64,000 nucleotides of DNA from Echiichthys vipera (Eukaryota; Chordata; Actinopteri; Perciformes; Trachinidae), in assembly GCA_963691815.1 (NCBI GenBank), contig OY829646.1:2914001-2978000 (forward strand), written 5' to 3'. The first letter of the stretch is position 1. Every line of letters starts with the position of its first letter. The notes under the pieces are model-generated. The model was not told where the DNA came from. It did not search any database and saw nothing but the letters and a program-made list of their open reading frames with translations. Position numbers and translations under genes: made by a program. Below are positions 21,924-33,438 of this stretch, piece after piece.

Positions 21924-22640
21924 TAGGGTTGCCAACCGTCCCTTGAAAAACGGAATTGTCCCGTATTCAGAAACAAAAGTATGCGTCCTGTATTGAGCTG
22001 AAAAGGGAGACACTTTGTCCTGTATTACCGTGAGAATCAAAAATTGTATGTAAAATGTCAATAGAATGAATGAATAAATGGCGCCTTATAAGAAAATTTA
22101 CATTAAAATTAATATCAGCACCTCCTGCTCTGTGACCAATGAGCTGACAGCACACTCACACACGAGCATGATGAACCAGAATCCTGCTCATCTCATTGGT
22201 CGAGTTATTGTTGCTTGCGAAGAAGATACCGGAAGACAACAAAGCAGCATGGAGGACAGTGATGCAGACAGAACTTTACAGGTCTCGAGTGGTACATCTT
22301 CTAGCAGCAATGCAACTACTTCTCCGAGAAAAAAACTGAAAATAATGCAAAAATACCCAGAGGAATGGTTAGAAGGAAAAACATGGGTGGAAAAAGTGCA
22401 CAATAACGTCTATGAAGCGCACTGCACTGTTACTTTTTCCATAGCCCATGGTGGACTGACTGACCTAAAGTGACATGCTTCCAGTGGTGGGCACACAAAG
22501 GCATAAGGGACACCAAAACTAGGGGAACCAGAGACCAACTTATTGCCCACCAGGCAACGCCAGAGGCAGATATGGTATGGAAATAATGATTTTAACACTC
22601 TGGTTAAGGTTAATATGGGAAAGTACAATGAATGTTTGAA
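21924..22640 (+). mobile_element. hAT remnant with N-terminal zinc-finger exon
   Basis: Starts at agggttgccaaccgtccc, the 5' end of a common teleost hAT. An ATG at 22249 opens MEDSDADRTLQV, a Ser/Thr-rich stretch, then KKLKIMQKYPEEWLEGKTWV and a Cys/His-type finger region (YEAHCTVTFSIAHGGLTDL), after which frameshifts occur. In intact relatives this is a BED-type or hAT N-terminal zinc finger. The catalytic part is absent. The 3' end is not found. Confidence 0.6.
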
Positions 22641-22799
22641 TTGTATGGAGAAATATATAACAATATTATTTTCTGTGTAATAAGCAAGTACAATTGCTAG
22701 ATGAGTACATTAAGTAGATAAATAATACATCAAACTAATACATAGATGAATAACAATAATTAATAATAATGAATTAAAGGAGAGCTCATTGTCACTCTA

Positions 22800-22925
22800 A
22801 GCCTGTGAATGTTCTCATTTGTCCAGGTCATCGTTATCCTCAGAGCAATTTCAGTCAAAAGCAACTGGACTTGGTTATTTGTCTAGGAAGACGTTTCACC
22901 TCTCATCCAAGAGGCTTCAAAATGC
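22800..22925 (-). mobile_element. Penelope-like element 3' fragment (short copy)
   Basis: Matches 34608-34725 almost base for base (gcctgtgaatgttctcattt, agcaatttcagtcaaaagca, cacctctcatccaagaggct). The longer copy carries the GIY-YIG coding end. The element runs on the minus strand. Confidence 0.6.
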
Positions 22926-23053
22926 ATCAATATATCATCAAACAATTTGACACCATTTTTGAACATTTGAACATAGTGCAGGTTTTAACTATGACGAGGT
23001 GTACTGTCTGACAGCCCAACTATCCTTGGTTTAAGTAGAACATAGTGAATAGC

Positions 23054-24226
23054 TTAGTCATGACCAGAGACACTATCTAAATGCCAAACTACCCTATGCA
23101 GTTTCAGAAAAGCATGATCCTTCGGTTGTGGTGAGAAATCGTCATCCATGTTAAGGGCACCTGCCCTCCTTGACTCGATACTGAGAGCTCCAAGGTGACT
23201 TAACCTGTCATCAGCCATTGTTGTTCTGAGGTGAGTTTTTATGAGTTTTAAAGCAGAGAAGCTTCCCTCACAGGAAACAGTGCTGACTGGAGTAACAACA
23301 GCGATCTCGCAAAGTCTGAAAATCTCTTTGTAAGGTTCAAGAAATACAATAACATCAAGCAAAGTACATGTTCTGTCTAATCCACTTTTCCCTCTCCTGT
23401 CAAGAAGTTGCTTGGTTTGGTGAGCCTCATGTTTGAGGTCACTCAGGTCTGACTCAAAGGTCCGTGCAAAGGCAAACACAGAGTCCTCATTTAAGAAAGT
23501 TGCAATCTTTGGGTTCAGAGACGGCACACCTTGCATGATCTCACAACTTTTCTTTTAAAAACGCCTCTTCAGCTCAGTTATGAGACAGTCAATCACCTGA
23601 TAAAAGAGTTATCTGGGGAAGCCCTCATCATCACAGTTTCTCTTTGCTACCGTGCTCATCACCAGTGAGTCGAGAAATCTTGCTTGTACACCAATTTTGC
23701 ACTGCTCAGCAAGCTCCTCCGCCTCTTTCCATAGTTCATCAAAGTAATTCTCAGTTCTGTAGTCCTGGAAACTGTCTGTAAGGGCACCTACGAGATCCAC
23801 AGCCCTTGCTTGATCAAGAGTGCGGGACTGGAGCATGTCAGGAAGACATTTGGCATCACCAAGCACTTTACAAAAGTTAACCAAAAGACCTATGAACTGT
23901 AAATCTATCTGAGAAAGAAGACCCCTTTCCTCCACTGACCTTTCTCCACGTCTTTCAAGTGCAAGATCCTGCAAAAGTCTCATTCGTCAGTTTATGTTCA
24001 AAGAGCTTAAAATGCTTGTGTTCATCTAATTTGCTTTTTTAGACTGATTGCATGCATACATTGCATTGACATGCATCTCTGATTTTGAGGGGAGTTTAAA
24101 CCCAGCTTCCTTTGACAACGCCTTTTTCCAATTGGAGAAGCCTGACTCTGAGGCAAACTGATCATGTGTGGGGTGGGGGTGGCTGGAGCTGATCCCAACA
24201 GACAGTCTTGTTACACCTAGCATCAC
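23054..24226 (-). pseudogene. hAT transposase remnant (TTF-finger to dimerisation domain)
   Basis: Three minus-strand pieces in order. 24226-24026 (...SGFSNWKKALSKEAGFKL, SEMHVNAMYA) is a TTF-type zinc-finger start. 23983-23609 (DLVGALTDSFQDYRTENYFD, WKEAEELAEQC) is the middle. 23536-23054 holds the C-terminal hAT dimerisation region (VSCEGSFSALKLIKTHLRTT, ADDRLSHLGALSIE). The middle of the transposase with most of the catalytic core is missing, and frames change between the pieces. It is a decayed copy, not a host gene. Confidence 0.75.
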
Positions 24227-24230
24227 TTAT

Positions 24231-24734
24231 AAATGTAATTTAATCCTCACTTCAAGCCTTAAAAATGTCAGGGGAAATAGACCACTGTAGATGTAAGTTT
24301 AATATCCAAACTTTTCAGCTAGTTGACAGGCTGGCTACCATCTTCATGTTACATCTTTCATATATTTTCAGTTTTATATAGTACATAATGTATACAAACA
24401 TATCAGTATACCAACAGTATAGAAACATAACGAAGGGCAAGACCTGAAGGATAAACAGAGCATAAAACAGCTAGCTCAGCTCTTTTTCGTCTTGTCGTGT
24501 CGATCTCCTGGCTCAAGGCACTCCAGCAACGACGAGAACCGTTCCTCTAATTCAAATCTTCTTCTTCCTTTGTGGCAATTCTTGTTCTCCTAATAAATGT
24601 GGCTTACAACTCTTTGTGGTACATAGCGCCAACTACTGTACAGGAGGGACTTAGCAGTCAACAGGCGTCACTGATTTCAAAATGCAACTGGCTCCTTTTA
24701 ACAAGACGTGTGGTGCCGTGATATGTCAATTATT
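24231..24734. other. intergenic, unclassified repeat-like
   Basis: No protein recognised. 24480-24660 (cgtcttgtcgtgtcgatctc, cgacgagaaccg) looks like a dispersed repeat, but no partner was found in this window. Confidence 0.4.
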
Positions 24735-25475
24735 GGGGGGGGGCACGTGGTTTGGAGGTTTGGACCCAGATAGATTAGGAAAGAACGATTTGTTAAGACA
24801 AATTGGAAGGTGTTAAAAAAGATACAGAAACTTTGGTAAAATTACCATCTTAATAAGATTAACCCAACCTGGAAGGGAGAGGGGGAGGACCGCCCATCCA
24901 GACAAGTCTGACTTGCATTTATCCTATAGCGGCCGGAAGTTTTTTGAAAAAGGTCCCTGAAGGAGCTGGTGATAAACACCCCTAGATACTTAAACCCCTC
25001 GTCAGCTGTTTTAATGGGGAATATGGATTGTGGGAGTGATTATCGCCAAGTTGTTGACAAAAAATAACTAAATCTTCTAAATATTAAACTTTTACCCTGA
25101 TAGGTGCCCAAACTGATCCAGAATTGATAAAACTGGGGGGAGGGAGGATGTGGGGTTTGAAACAAATAAGAGGAGGTCATCTGCATATAAGGAAAGTTTG
25201 TGGACTAGACCAAAATGAGTAATGCCTTCAAACTCATTCTGGTTTCAAAATGGCTGGATGGCTAATGGCTCGATAGCTATGTTAAACAACAAGGGTGAGA
25301 GCGGACAGCCCTGCCGAGCCCCAAGTCTGAGAGGGAAATATGCTGAACGTACACCGTTAGTGTTTATGATGTTGACAAGCCTTCTGGTATTGAAGAATAG
25401 ATGTCTCCCTAATATGAAGCCTGTCTGGTCTTGTGAAAATATCGTTGACATCACACTTTGGAGGCGGAGGGTGGG
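24735..25475 (-). pseudogene. L1/Tx1-type LINE reverse transcriptase fragment
   Basis: On the minus strand from 25454: SQDQTGFILGRHLFFNTRRL, then LRLGARQGCPLSPLLFNIAI, then (about 25180) LYADDLLLFVSNPTSSLPPV. These are reverse-transcriptase motifs, including the YADD active site and the QGCPLSPLLF block, in the spacing of L1/Tx1-clade LINEs. There is a deletion between the QTGF and QGCPLSP blocks. Further codons on to about 24740 contain stops. Truncated at both ends. Confidence 0.75.
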
Positions 25476-25519
25476 GACCTTAGCAAGGATCTTACAATCT
25501 ACGTTTAAAATTGAGAATA

Positions 25520-26072
25520 AGTTCCGTCAAGTTTTACCAGTTCAAGGACTACTCACCCCTGGGTAAAAGTTTCTACACTAGATGTTTATCTGATAGTGCT
25601 GTAACTAAATTTAAGGAAGCGATTCCATCTGCATTTAATTTAATGCCTAAATCCTTATATTCAAGATTCTTCTACTAATGTTACTTTCTCTGAAATTGAT
25701 CACCTTGTTGACAGTGTTGTAGGCTCACTACGAACAACACTCAACTCTGTTGCTCCTTTGAAAAAGACGATAATGAAGCAGAGGAAGTTAGCTACATGGT
25801 ATAACTCACAAACCCATGAATTAAAACAAGTTAAAGAGTTCATAGTACCGTATTACCCGACTAGATCGCTGCGCTCTGAGAATACAGGGCTACTTGTCGT
25901 TCCTAGAGTCTCCAAAAGTAGAATGGGAGGCAGAGCCTTCAGTTACCAAGCTCCTCTCCTGTGGAACCAACTCCCAAGTGTTGTTCGGGAGGCAGACTGC
26001 TGTCCACCAAAGGCTTTGGAAAAGCTTCCTTTTCATTTTTTTCAGGTTACCACAAGAGAAGAGGGAAAATAA
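25520..26072 (+). pseudogene. L2-like LINE fragment, internally deleted
   Basis: 25680-25850 encodes NVTFSEIDHLVDSV... APLKKTIMKQRKLATWYNS (the linker before the reverse transcriptase). 25860-26010 then jumps to the C-terminal LLVVPRVSKSRMGGRAFSYQ, APLLWNQLPSVVREAD. The whole reverse transcriptase is missing between them. Typical of Maui/L2-type teleost LINEs. Confidence 0.65.
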
Positions 26073-26579
26073 TAAACTGAGAAGATATTCCAGAACAGAC
26101 CAGTACAAAACCATGTGAAGTAAATTAAATCAGCCAGCAGAGGAGGGCCATGAGGAGAAATCAGTAGCTCTCTGAGGTCATCAGGGCCCCGTTTCACAAA
26201 GCAGGTTAAGTGAAAACTGTTAACCCTGAAATGAGGGAAACTCTGAGTTTTCCGTTTCACAAAGGGAGGTAACTCAAATCAGAGAAAGAGGGGTAACTCT
26301 AGCCTGTTTCACAAAGAGAGGTAACTTTAACTCTCGGTCAGTTACCATGGTAACATGCTCTCTGAACCTAACCTGGTCGGGACCAGGTTTTCCTCAACAA
26401 ACCTTGAGTTTCTCTCTTTCTCCACCCTCTTTCAGCTACACACGGTATTTGATTTCCTCATTCATTCAGTCAGCAGGTGAGTTTTGGCGTAGTATAGTTC
26501 TGTCGTCTGTTTTTTTCAGAAAATCATTGCAAAAATCAGTCATTCGAAGTTATATTAGGTGGCGACTATTTCAACTTCC

Positions 26580-26706
26580 ATGGCATGTCCTTTTGATAAT
26601 GATCCCGTGAATGAAGGTGCAGCATTACTGCGCAGAGCATCAAATATTCGTCGGGAGATGATTATCAGGCCGCGCATAGATGTCCTTGCATTTCCAGCGG
26701 TACCGT
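26580..26706 (+). pseudogene. Harbinger transposase N-terminal exon (copy A)
   Basis: MACPFDNDPVNEGAALLRRA, then SNIRREMIIRPRIDVLAFPA, then a stop. This is the start of a HARBI1-like DDE transposase. The continuation (27830-27960, phrases NQSHALISQQILC and FFANGSF in a shifted frame) is separated from it by about 1.1 kb of other sequence. The catalytic core is absent. Confidence 0.7.
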
Positions 26707-26879
26707 AGTGGTTGTGCTGAATAAAACATTGTTCAAACAGGTAAAACATCGGCCCAATCTCATGGTGACGTCTCATTTTGAGCATGTTTTACATTGTAAA
26801 GTAAATATTACCGTACGTTTTTTGGGTGAATGGGTGAGGAGAGCGGAAGGAGGGGGGGGGGGGGGGTCGGGGGGAGAGG

Positions 26880-27640
26880 ACAGGAGTGAATGTAGTTATG
26901 GGTAGGGGAGGTTGTAGGCTTGTGAGAAAAGGAAGGTTTTTAGACGGGATTTAAATGTTGTGAGTGATGGAGAGTCGCGGATGGGCTGGGGGAGAGAGTT
27001 CCAGAGTCGGGGTGCAGTTCTCGAGAAGGCTCTGTGTCCGAAGGTTTTGAGTTTGGAAGGTGGCATGGTCAGAGTTAGAGAGAGAGAGAGCTTTGAAGGT
27101 TAGGAGGAGTAATTTGAAGTCAATGCGTTTGTTTGATCGGGAGCCAGTGGAGGGTGTAGAGAATGGGGGTGATGTGTTCACGGGAGCGGGTGTGAGTGAG
27201 GAGGCGAGCAGCAGATTTCTGGACCATTTGGAGTCTATGGAGGGAATGGGAGGTGATGCCAGTGAGGAGGGAATTGCAGTTGTCAAGACGCGAGGAGATG
27301 AAGGCGTGGATGAGGGATTCAGCGGCAGGGGGGGAGAGGCAGTGTCTGATTTTGGCGATGAGGCGGAGGTGGAAGTAGGAGGTCTTGACAATGGAGCGGA
27401 CGTGGGGATCAAAGGAGAGCGTGGGGTCCAGGATAACACCAAGGTTGCGTGCAAGGGGGGAGGGAGAAATGATTGAGCTGTCAATGGTAAGTGAGATGGG
27501 TCCGGTTTTGTTTAAAGTGGATTTGGTGCCAATGAGGAGGAGTTCTGTTTTGTCACTGTTGAGTTTGAGGAAGTTCTGGGACAGCCATGTTTTTATTGCA
27601 GAAATGCAGGTTTCAATGTGGTTGTATTTGACTTAGCGTT
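26880..27640 (-). pseudogene. LINE (L2-like) reverse transcriptase C-terminal fragment
   Basis: The minus strand reads, across frames, HATLVLSWTPRSPLIPTSAP and KRIDFKLLLLTFKALSLSNS, the C-terminal region of L2/Maui-type LINE polymerases. The long plus-strand frames over it are its antisense. Inserted within Harbinger copy A. A G-run of about 20 bases (26848-26866) lies at its border. Confidence 0.6.
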
Positions 27641-28199
27641 TCCTAAATATAATCCCAGCTTTTCTTGCAATTCATAGGTTCAAAAGTGTGTGCTTTTAAT
27701 GTGGTTACCTGTATATAAACTACTCCTATAGGTCGAAACAACAGCCTTCTGAATCAAAATATCACCTATAATGCGAGGGGGTCCATTTCACGGCAGGGGT
27801 GCTGAATACGGCACAACACCGGTTCACGTCACAGTCCATCATTTACATACACAACCTCATCCGTCCTTACATTTCCAACATCAACAACCAAAGTCATGCT
27901 CTCATATCCCAGCAGATATTGTGTTACGCTGCGTTTTTTGCAAATGGGAGTTTTTTATACAAAATATAAAATAAAAAATAAATAAATAAATAAAACTTAC
28001 GGTAATATACTTTACAATGTAAAACATGCTCAAAATGAGGCGTCACCATGAGATTGTGCCGATGTTTTACCTGTTTGAACAATGTTTTTATGTTTCATCT
28101 TAAGCTTCTGCCAAGTGCCACGTGGGAATGCACCTAAATTAAATAAATGAATAGACTACCACTCAAGCAGTTTTCCCTGTGATATTACTGTGATTGCAA

Positions 28200-28378
28200 A
28201 GGACACATTTAAACCTACGCATTGACCCGAGCAGCAATATTCTTCCGCGCCGTCTCCCTCTCTTTTGCTGCTGCAGCGGTGTTACACTTTCGGCGAAAAA
28301 CCAGCTCAAACTCCCGTATGAGCGCATTAATATTTCCAATTCCAGTGGTAGCGTAGCCCTGTTGTTCCCCGTTGCCAT
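28200..28378 (-). pseudogene. Harbinger Myb-like exon (copy A)
   Basis: The minus strand from 28378 reads MATGNNRATLPLELEILMRS, then shifts frame to IREFELVFRRKCNTAAAAKE and KNIAARVNA. It is a frameshifted version of the exon at 31674-31823. The Myb-like partner protein is needed by Harbinger transposases for nuclear import and binding (known of the family). Confidence 0.7.
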
Positions 28379-28410
28379 GGTGACTCGTTGAATCAGGGCT
28401 CCATTGATGT

Positions 28411-28428
28411 GTGTGTGTGTGTGTGTGT
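28411..28428. repeat. (GT)n microsatellite
   Basis: Short GT run where the right end of Harbinger copy A is expected. Confidence 0.85.
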
Positions 28429-29100
28429 TGACAGCTCATAAAAAACAGCTGATAAAAAGAAAACTCAGACGACCAGCAGGGAGAGGGAGATTGTGTGTGT
28501 GTGTGCGTAATTTGTAATATTTATACCACTATTACCTTTATTTTTTTATGGAATACAGCAAGAAAGTGTCAGACACTCTCACTCTACCAAGCAGCACATC
28601 TGAACAAACCCACGTTTAAAGAACTCTGCTGTTAATAAGTGAGTACAAACCAAAGTTAAAACAAACATGAAGCTAGAGAAACTTAAAAGTTAAAGGAAAA
28701 GACCCGCAAGTCTGAGTGAGGGAGATGATATTGAAGCATTTCATACTCGCATCATAGATGTACTTGGCAAAAGTGCGTTATCCGTACCGGATACTCGTTT
28801 CAGCTCCCGTAGGCGAGGACAAATGGATAAAGTTGAGAGAACAGACCTTGGCGGGTATGCTACGTCCATTTTTTGCATAGTCTATGAGCTTGACGTTCTT
28901 CCGTCAAAAAAAAAAACCTTTAGTCGAGCGTCATGCAGAGCCACAAGCATTGACTAAAATGGCCGCGATTCACTCTGACAGACGCAGCACTGCCGAAAAG
29001 CAGCACTCTGGAGCTTGGCGCTTCTGCATCCGGTGAAATTTCGGCTTCAACGTGTTTGAGACAATCAATTGTGTTGTGCAAAGCTAGCATTGGTACACTA
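28429..29100. other. intergenic, one repeat-like block
   Basis: 28800-29040 is GC-richer and contains gctacgtccattttttgcat, a phrase also near 57288, so it is probably part of a dispersed repeat. No coding feature. Confidence 0.4.
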
Positions 29101-29112
29101 CTGTTCTAATCC

Positions 29113-29388
29113 ATGTTATGGCAAGAACTACAGAGAAACAACATCAGTAGTCCACCATTACCTTAAGACATAAAGGTCAGTCAATCCTCAAAAATTTCAA
29201 GAACTTTGAATGTCTCCTCAAGTGCAGTCATGAAAACCATCAAACTATGATGAATCTGGCACTCACAAGGAACGCCCCAGGAAAGAAGACCAAGAGTTTC
29301 CTCCTCTAAATTCATGAGAGTTACCAGCCCCAGAAACCGCAAATTAACAGCAGCACCTCAGATTACAGCTCACATGAATGCGATGTCA
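29113..29388 (+). pseudogene. Tc1-type transposase N-terminal fragment
   Basis: 29140-29385 has the codon order of the Tc1 DNA-binding region (cattaccttaagacataaag, gtcagtcaatcctcaaaaat, ccagaaaccgcaaattaaca), but with frameshifts throughout. The catalytic DDE part is absent. It is read as a dead fragment. Confidence 0.6.
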
Positions 29389-29463
29389 GGTGGGCTCTGC
29401 TCCAGCCCCCCGCGACTCCGACAGGGACACGCGGTTGAAGATGAATGAATGAATGAATGAATG
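29389..29463 (+). mobile_element. LINE/SINE 3' tail with (ATGA)n
   Basis: ctccagccccccgcgactcc followed by acgcggttgaagatgaatga and a tandem gaatgaatg tail. This is the 3' end of a common teleost retroposon. A shorter relative is at 18090-18142. Confidence 0.6.
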
Positions 29464-30809
29464 CTTCACAGAGTTAATGTAGCAGACGCATCTCAACATC
29501 CACACAGTCCCCTACTTTACATTCTCTAGTCCTCCTTTTGAGCAGTGACATGTGTACTCTCAAACACATCTACAGTGATATCAGTCTAGATAGACAAAAG
29601 GATTTGGTTACTCTTTCCACTTGTTTGCTCAAGGAATATGACAAGATGGAGCAGGAAAACAGTTTTGACTGAAAGCTAACATTAGCCTGAAGCTGACCTT
29701 TAGTTTGGGAATGAAATGTAAGTAAGGAATTAATTAATAAATTAAAGGGACGAGGGGAAATGCAGCTTTTTTTCACAACGTCACCCTCTGAGTGCAATTT
29801 ACAATCCAAACAAACTACCACACCAGTTTGAAAAAAGTAACGTGATGTATGGTCTGCCAAGAAGCTGTCAGACTGTTCATGAGAAATGAGCGACTGTGGA
29901 AATGGAAGGTTGTGCAGCTCTCTCGGCCTGATTAGTCAAGGCTCCGTGATGGAAAATGAACCACTAGAAAACTTGACTTGACCTGTAGAAGCAGTTGATG
30001 CTCTACCCAGGCTGGCACACTGACAGATGTTCACTGAACAGAGCCTTATTTATAAATGTGGTTTGCAGTTGGAGCTTTTGATAGATCAAGCTATAAAAAG
30101 CTTCTAAAGGAACGTGGTGCACGTTCATCCTATTTCTATGTTATCATATTTAGTCTCACTAACATCTGCTGTTTTTTTACACACCATAGACTGCTGATGA
30201 ATTTCATTGTTTTTGTTCTTCATTCATGTCCTGGTCCTGTAGTTTTCACCTCCCCCCTTTCTCACTGTAATTTACTATCATTTTAATTTGCCTGAATGTA
30301 GAATAGACAAACATTTTTAGTAGAGCAAAGATTAGCCTGTCTCTGTATTAGGTTTATTAGTGTGTACCATATACTAATAATGCAACTTTTATGAAGGTAT
30401 GAAAGTTTAAATTGGAGTACATGATTAAACAATTTCACATATTGTTTCACATGTTGTTTTGATATGTTATGGGGAGGGTGTTGCTTTTTTTTAGTCAAGT
30501 GAATGATAAGAAAAAAAGAGTAACCCAGGTAGGGTATGGCTTTTTTTTTGCACAGTTAAACATGAGGTTCAGTTCCCCTCACCACCCTAATCACTTTATT
30601 ACATTATCTTGAATAAATACTTCAACATTTTCCTTCTGACTTTCTTTCCAAGCAAGGTAAGATACTTATGTCATATCTATGTGTGGATAGTCTAGATTAG
30701 TGTGGACTGGAAGCAGGGGTAAGAAAAAACCCTACTTAAAAGGACAAATCTTGCATTTTATATTTTTCTTACTTACTCTTTTATCTATACATGAATAAAA
30801 TACCAAAAC
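29464..30809. other. intergenic, nothing recognised
   Basis: AT-rich sequence without recognisable coding or terminal-repeat structure. Confidence 0.6.
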
Positions 30810-31006
30810 CATCTCATCTCATCTCATCTTCATCCGCTTATCCGGGGTCGGGTCGCGGGGGCAGCAGCTTTAGCAGGGGACCCCAAACTTCCCTTTCCCG
30901 GGCCACATTAACCAGCTCTAACTGGGGGATCCCAAGGCGTTCCCAGGCCAGTGTGGAGATATAATCTCTCCACCTAGTCCTGGGTCTTCCCCGAGGCCTC
31001 CTCCCA
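30810..31006 (-). mobile_element. RTE/Rex-type LINE 3' end
   Basis: catctcatctcatcttcatc (tail repeats), then cgcttatccggggtcgggtc, caggccagtgtggag and cctgggtcttccccgaggcc. This is the antisense of a very common fish LINE 3' end coding and tail region. 5'-truncated. Confidence 0.65.
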
Positions 31007-31673
31007 AAACCAAAACCAAAACCAACAATGGATAATCTGCCTCTCAGTTTGTTTGTATTACTGTATCACTTTTTATTTAGTTTTAGTTTTAAAAGGGCTG
31101 GGATGTCACAAACCTAACAAACAAACTAACCAATCAAGACAGTGGTAGACCAGCAACTAGTAGTCATGACGCAGTGTTGAAACACCACTGAGGGCAGCTT
31201 TCAGTGCATTTTCATGCAGTTTAAAAACCTGATTATATTTGGGTTAAGGCAGTACTCTGGTTTCTCACTTTACACTTAACACCATACCCCGGGTGCCCTG
31301 TGTTAACAGACCTGGGGTCCTTTTCACAAAGCAGGTTCAACAAACTCTGAGTCTAACCCTGAACTCTGAGTTGATCTACTCTGAGATAGGAAACTCTGAG
31401 TTTTTGGTTTCAGAACAGCTGATTTGCGTTAGGTTCATCAACTCAGAGTAGTTTGACCTGGGGCCTGTTTCACAAAGCAGGTTCAAAAAACTCTGAGTCT
31501 AACCCGGAACTCTGAGTTGATCTACTCTGAGATAGGAAACTCTGAGTTTTCGGTTCCAGAACAGCAGATTTGCGTTAGGTTGATCAACTCAGAGTAGTTT
31601 GACCTGGAGTTAAGCGCGTGCACCACAAGTAAAAAAAGACAGCATCAATGGAGCACTGATTCGACGAGTCACC

Positions 31674-31823
31674 ATGGCAACGGGGAAGCGAAGGGCTACG
31701 CTACAACTGGAATTGGAAATATTAATGCGCTCATACGGAGAGTTTGAGCAGGTTTACACCGCTGCAGCAGCAAAAGAGAGGGAGACGGTGCTGGAGGACA
31801 TTGCGGCTCGGGTCAGTGCATAA
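31674..31823 (+). pseudogene. Harbinger Myb-like exon (copy B), open
   Basis: 49 codons: MATGKRRATLQLELEILMRS, YGEFEQVYTAAAAKERETVL, EDIAARVSA, then TAA. Compared with copy C an in-frame segment of six residues (FRRKCN) is deleted in the middle. The splice donor gtaag of the other copies has become ataag, which makes the stop. It is a Myb/SANT-like DNA-binding exon. Confidence 0.7.
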
Positions 31824-32562
31824 GTTTAAATGTAGTCCAGTTGCAATCACAGTAATATCACAGGGGGAACTGCATGAGTGGGAGCCTATTAATTTATTTC
31901 ATTTAAGTGCAACCCCGCGGGGGAGAAGCGCAGCTTAAGATGAAACATAAAAACATTTTTCAAACAGGTAAAACCTCTGCACAGTCTCATGGTGACGCCT
32001 CATTTTGTGCATGTTTTATATCGTAAAGTAAATATTACCGTAAGTGGCTGTTTTTTATACAACATATCAAAAACTCCCATTTGCAAAAAAAACGCAGCGC
32101 AACACACAATATCTGCTGTGATATGAGAGCATGACTGGTTGTTAATGTTGGAAATGTAAGGAGGGGTGAGATGGACTGTTACATGAAACGGTGTTGTGCG
32201 TATTCAGCCCCCTCGCATTATAGGTGATATTCTGGATCAGAAGGCTATATAGGAGTAGTTAATATACCGGTAACCCAACTAAAAGCACACACTTTTGAAC
32301 CTATGAATTGCAAGAAAAGCTGGAATTATATTTAGAAACGCTGAGTCAAATACATTCAACTTGCTCAAAAGATCCATTTCATTCATTTTGTAATTATGGC
32401 TGCAGCATATTAAGGACGTCTATGCGCGGTCTGATAATCATCTCCCGACAAATATTTAATTCTCTTTGCGAAATGCGTCACCTTCATTCACGGGATCGTT
32501 ATCAATATGACACGCCATGGTAGTGTAAATATTCACCACCTAATATAACTTTTAATGTAGGC

Positions 32563-32796
32563 CTACTGAATGATTTTTATACGTTGTATACAAAAACTCC
32601 CGTTTGCAAAAAAACGCAGCGCAACACAGAATATCTGCTGTGACATGAAACGGTACCGCTCAAACAGAGAATTGCCTGGAAATGCAAGAACATCTATAAT
32701 CAATAGTCTGATAATCATCTCCCGACGAATATATAATTCTCTGCGCAGTAATGCTGCAGCTTCATCCACGGGATTGTTATCAGAAGGACACGCCAT
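32563..32796 (-). pseudogene. Harbinger transposase N-terminal exon (copy B)
   Basis: The minus strand from 32796 reads MACPSDNNPVDEAAALLRRE, LYIRREMIIRLLIIDVLAFP, GNSLFERYRF, then directly MSQQIFCVALRFFANGSF. It is HARBI1-like. A deletion joins FERYRF to SQQIF, and the catalytic DDE core is missing. Confidence 0.7.
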
Positions 32797-33274
32797 GGTA
32801 GTGAAATAGTCGCCACCTAATATAACTTCTAATGTCTGATGTTTGCAGTGATTTTCTGAAAAACAGACGGAACTATAGCAGAACTATACTTCGCCAAAAC
32901 TCGCCTGCTGACTGAATGAATGAGGAAATGAAACACCGTGTGTGGCTGAAAGAGGGCGGAGACAGAGAGAAACTCAAGGTTTTTTGAGAAAAACCTGGTC
33001 CCGACCAGGTTAGTTTCAGAGAGCATGTTACCATGGTAACTGACCGAGAGTTTAAGTTACCTCCCTTTGTGAAACAGGCTAGAGTTACCCCTCTCTCTCT
33101 GGTTTGAGTTACCTCCCTTTGTGAAACGGAAAACTCAGATTTTCCCTCATTTCAGGGTTAACATACTCAGAGTTTTCACTAAACCTGCTTTGTGAAACAG
33201 GCCCCTGGAGTTAAGCGCGTGCACCACAAGTAAAAAAAGACAGCATCAATGGAGCCCTGATTCGACGAGTCACC

Positions 33275-33438
33275 ATGGCAACAGGGAAGCGGAGGGCTAC
33301 GCTACAACTGTAACTGTAAATATTAATGCGATCATACGGGAGTTTGAGCAGGTTTTTCGCCGAAAGTGTAACACCGCTGCAGCAGCAAAAGAGAGGGAGA
33401 CGGCGTGGGAGAACATTGCTGCTCGGGTCAATGCGTAA
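33275..33438 (+). pseudogene. Harbinger Myb-like exon (copy C)
   Basis: The ATG at 33275 opens MATGKRRATLQL and then hits stops. The downstream frame holds REFEQVFRRKCNTAAAAKER, and the exon ends at a gcgtaag donor. A dead copy of the exon at 31674. Confidence 0.65.

Larger units (their letters stand above)
26182..28428 (+). mobile_element. two-gene Harbinger, copy A (rearranged)
   Basis: The left end at 26185 (GGCCCCGTTTCACAAAGCAG) follows CAG, fitting a CWG target. Transposase start on the plus strand at 26580-26706. An inverted duplicate of the intergenic part lies at 26720-26822, and a foreign LINE fragment at 26880-27640. The transposase then continues at 27640-27975, and the Myb-like gene lies on the minus strand at 28378-28200. 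The right end is replaced by a GT microsatellite (28411-28428). Its convergent layout matches copies B and C at 31.3-34.3 kb. Confidence 0.75.
31461..33204 (+). mobile_element. two-gene Harbinger, copy B, both ends intact, nested in copy C
   Basis: 1744 bases with a 23-bp perfect terminal inverted repeat starting GGGCCTGTTTCACAAAGCAG. It is flanked by CTG at 31458-31460 and 33205-33207, the CWG-type 3-bp target duplication I recall for fish Harbinger elements. It holds a Myb-like exon (31674-31823, plus) and transposase pieces on the minus strand. The transposase start region is duplicated internally (32400-32520 and 32570-32800). It cannot be autonomous. Confidence 0.85.

Noticed and set aside
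27060..27476. 138-codon plus-strand frame rich in Gly and Glu
   Set aside because: It is the antisense of an L2-type LINE coding fragment on the minus strand.
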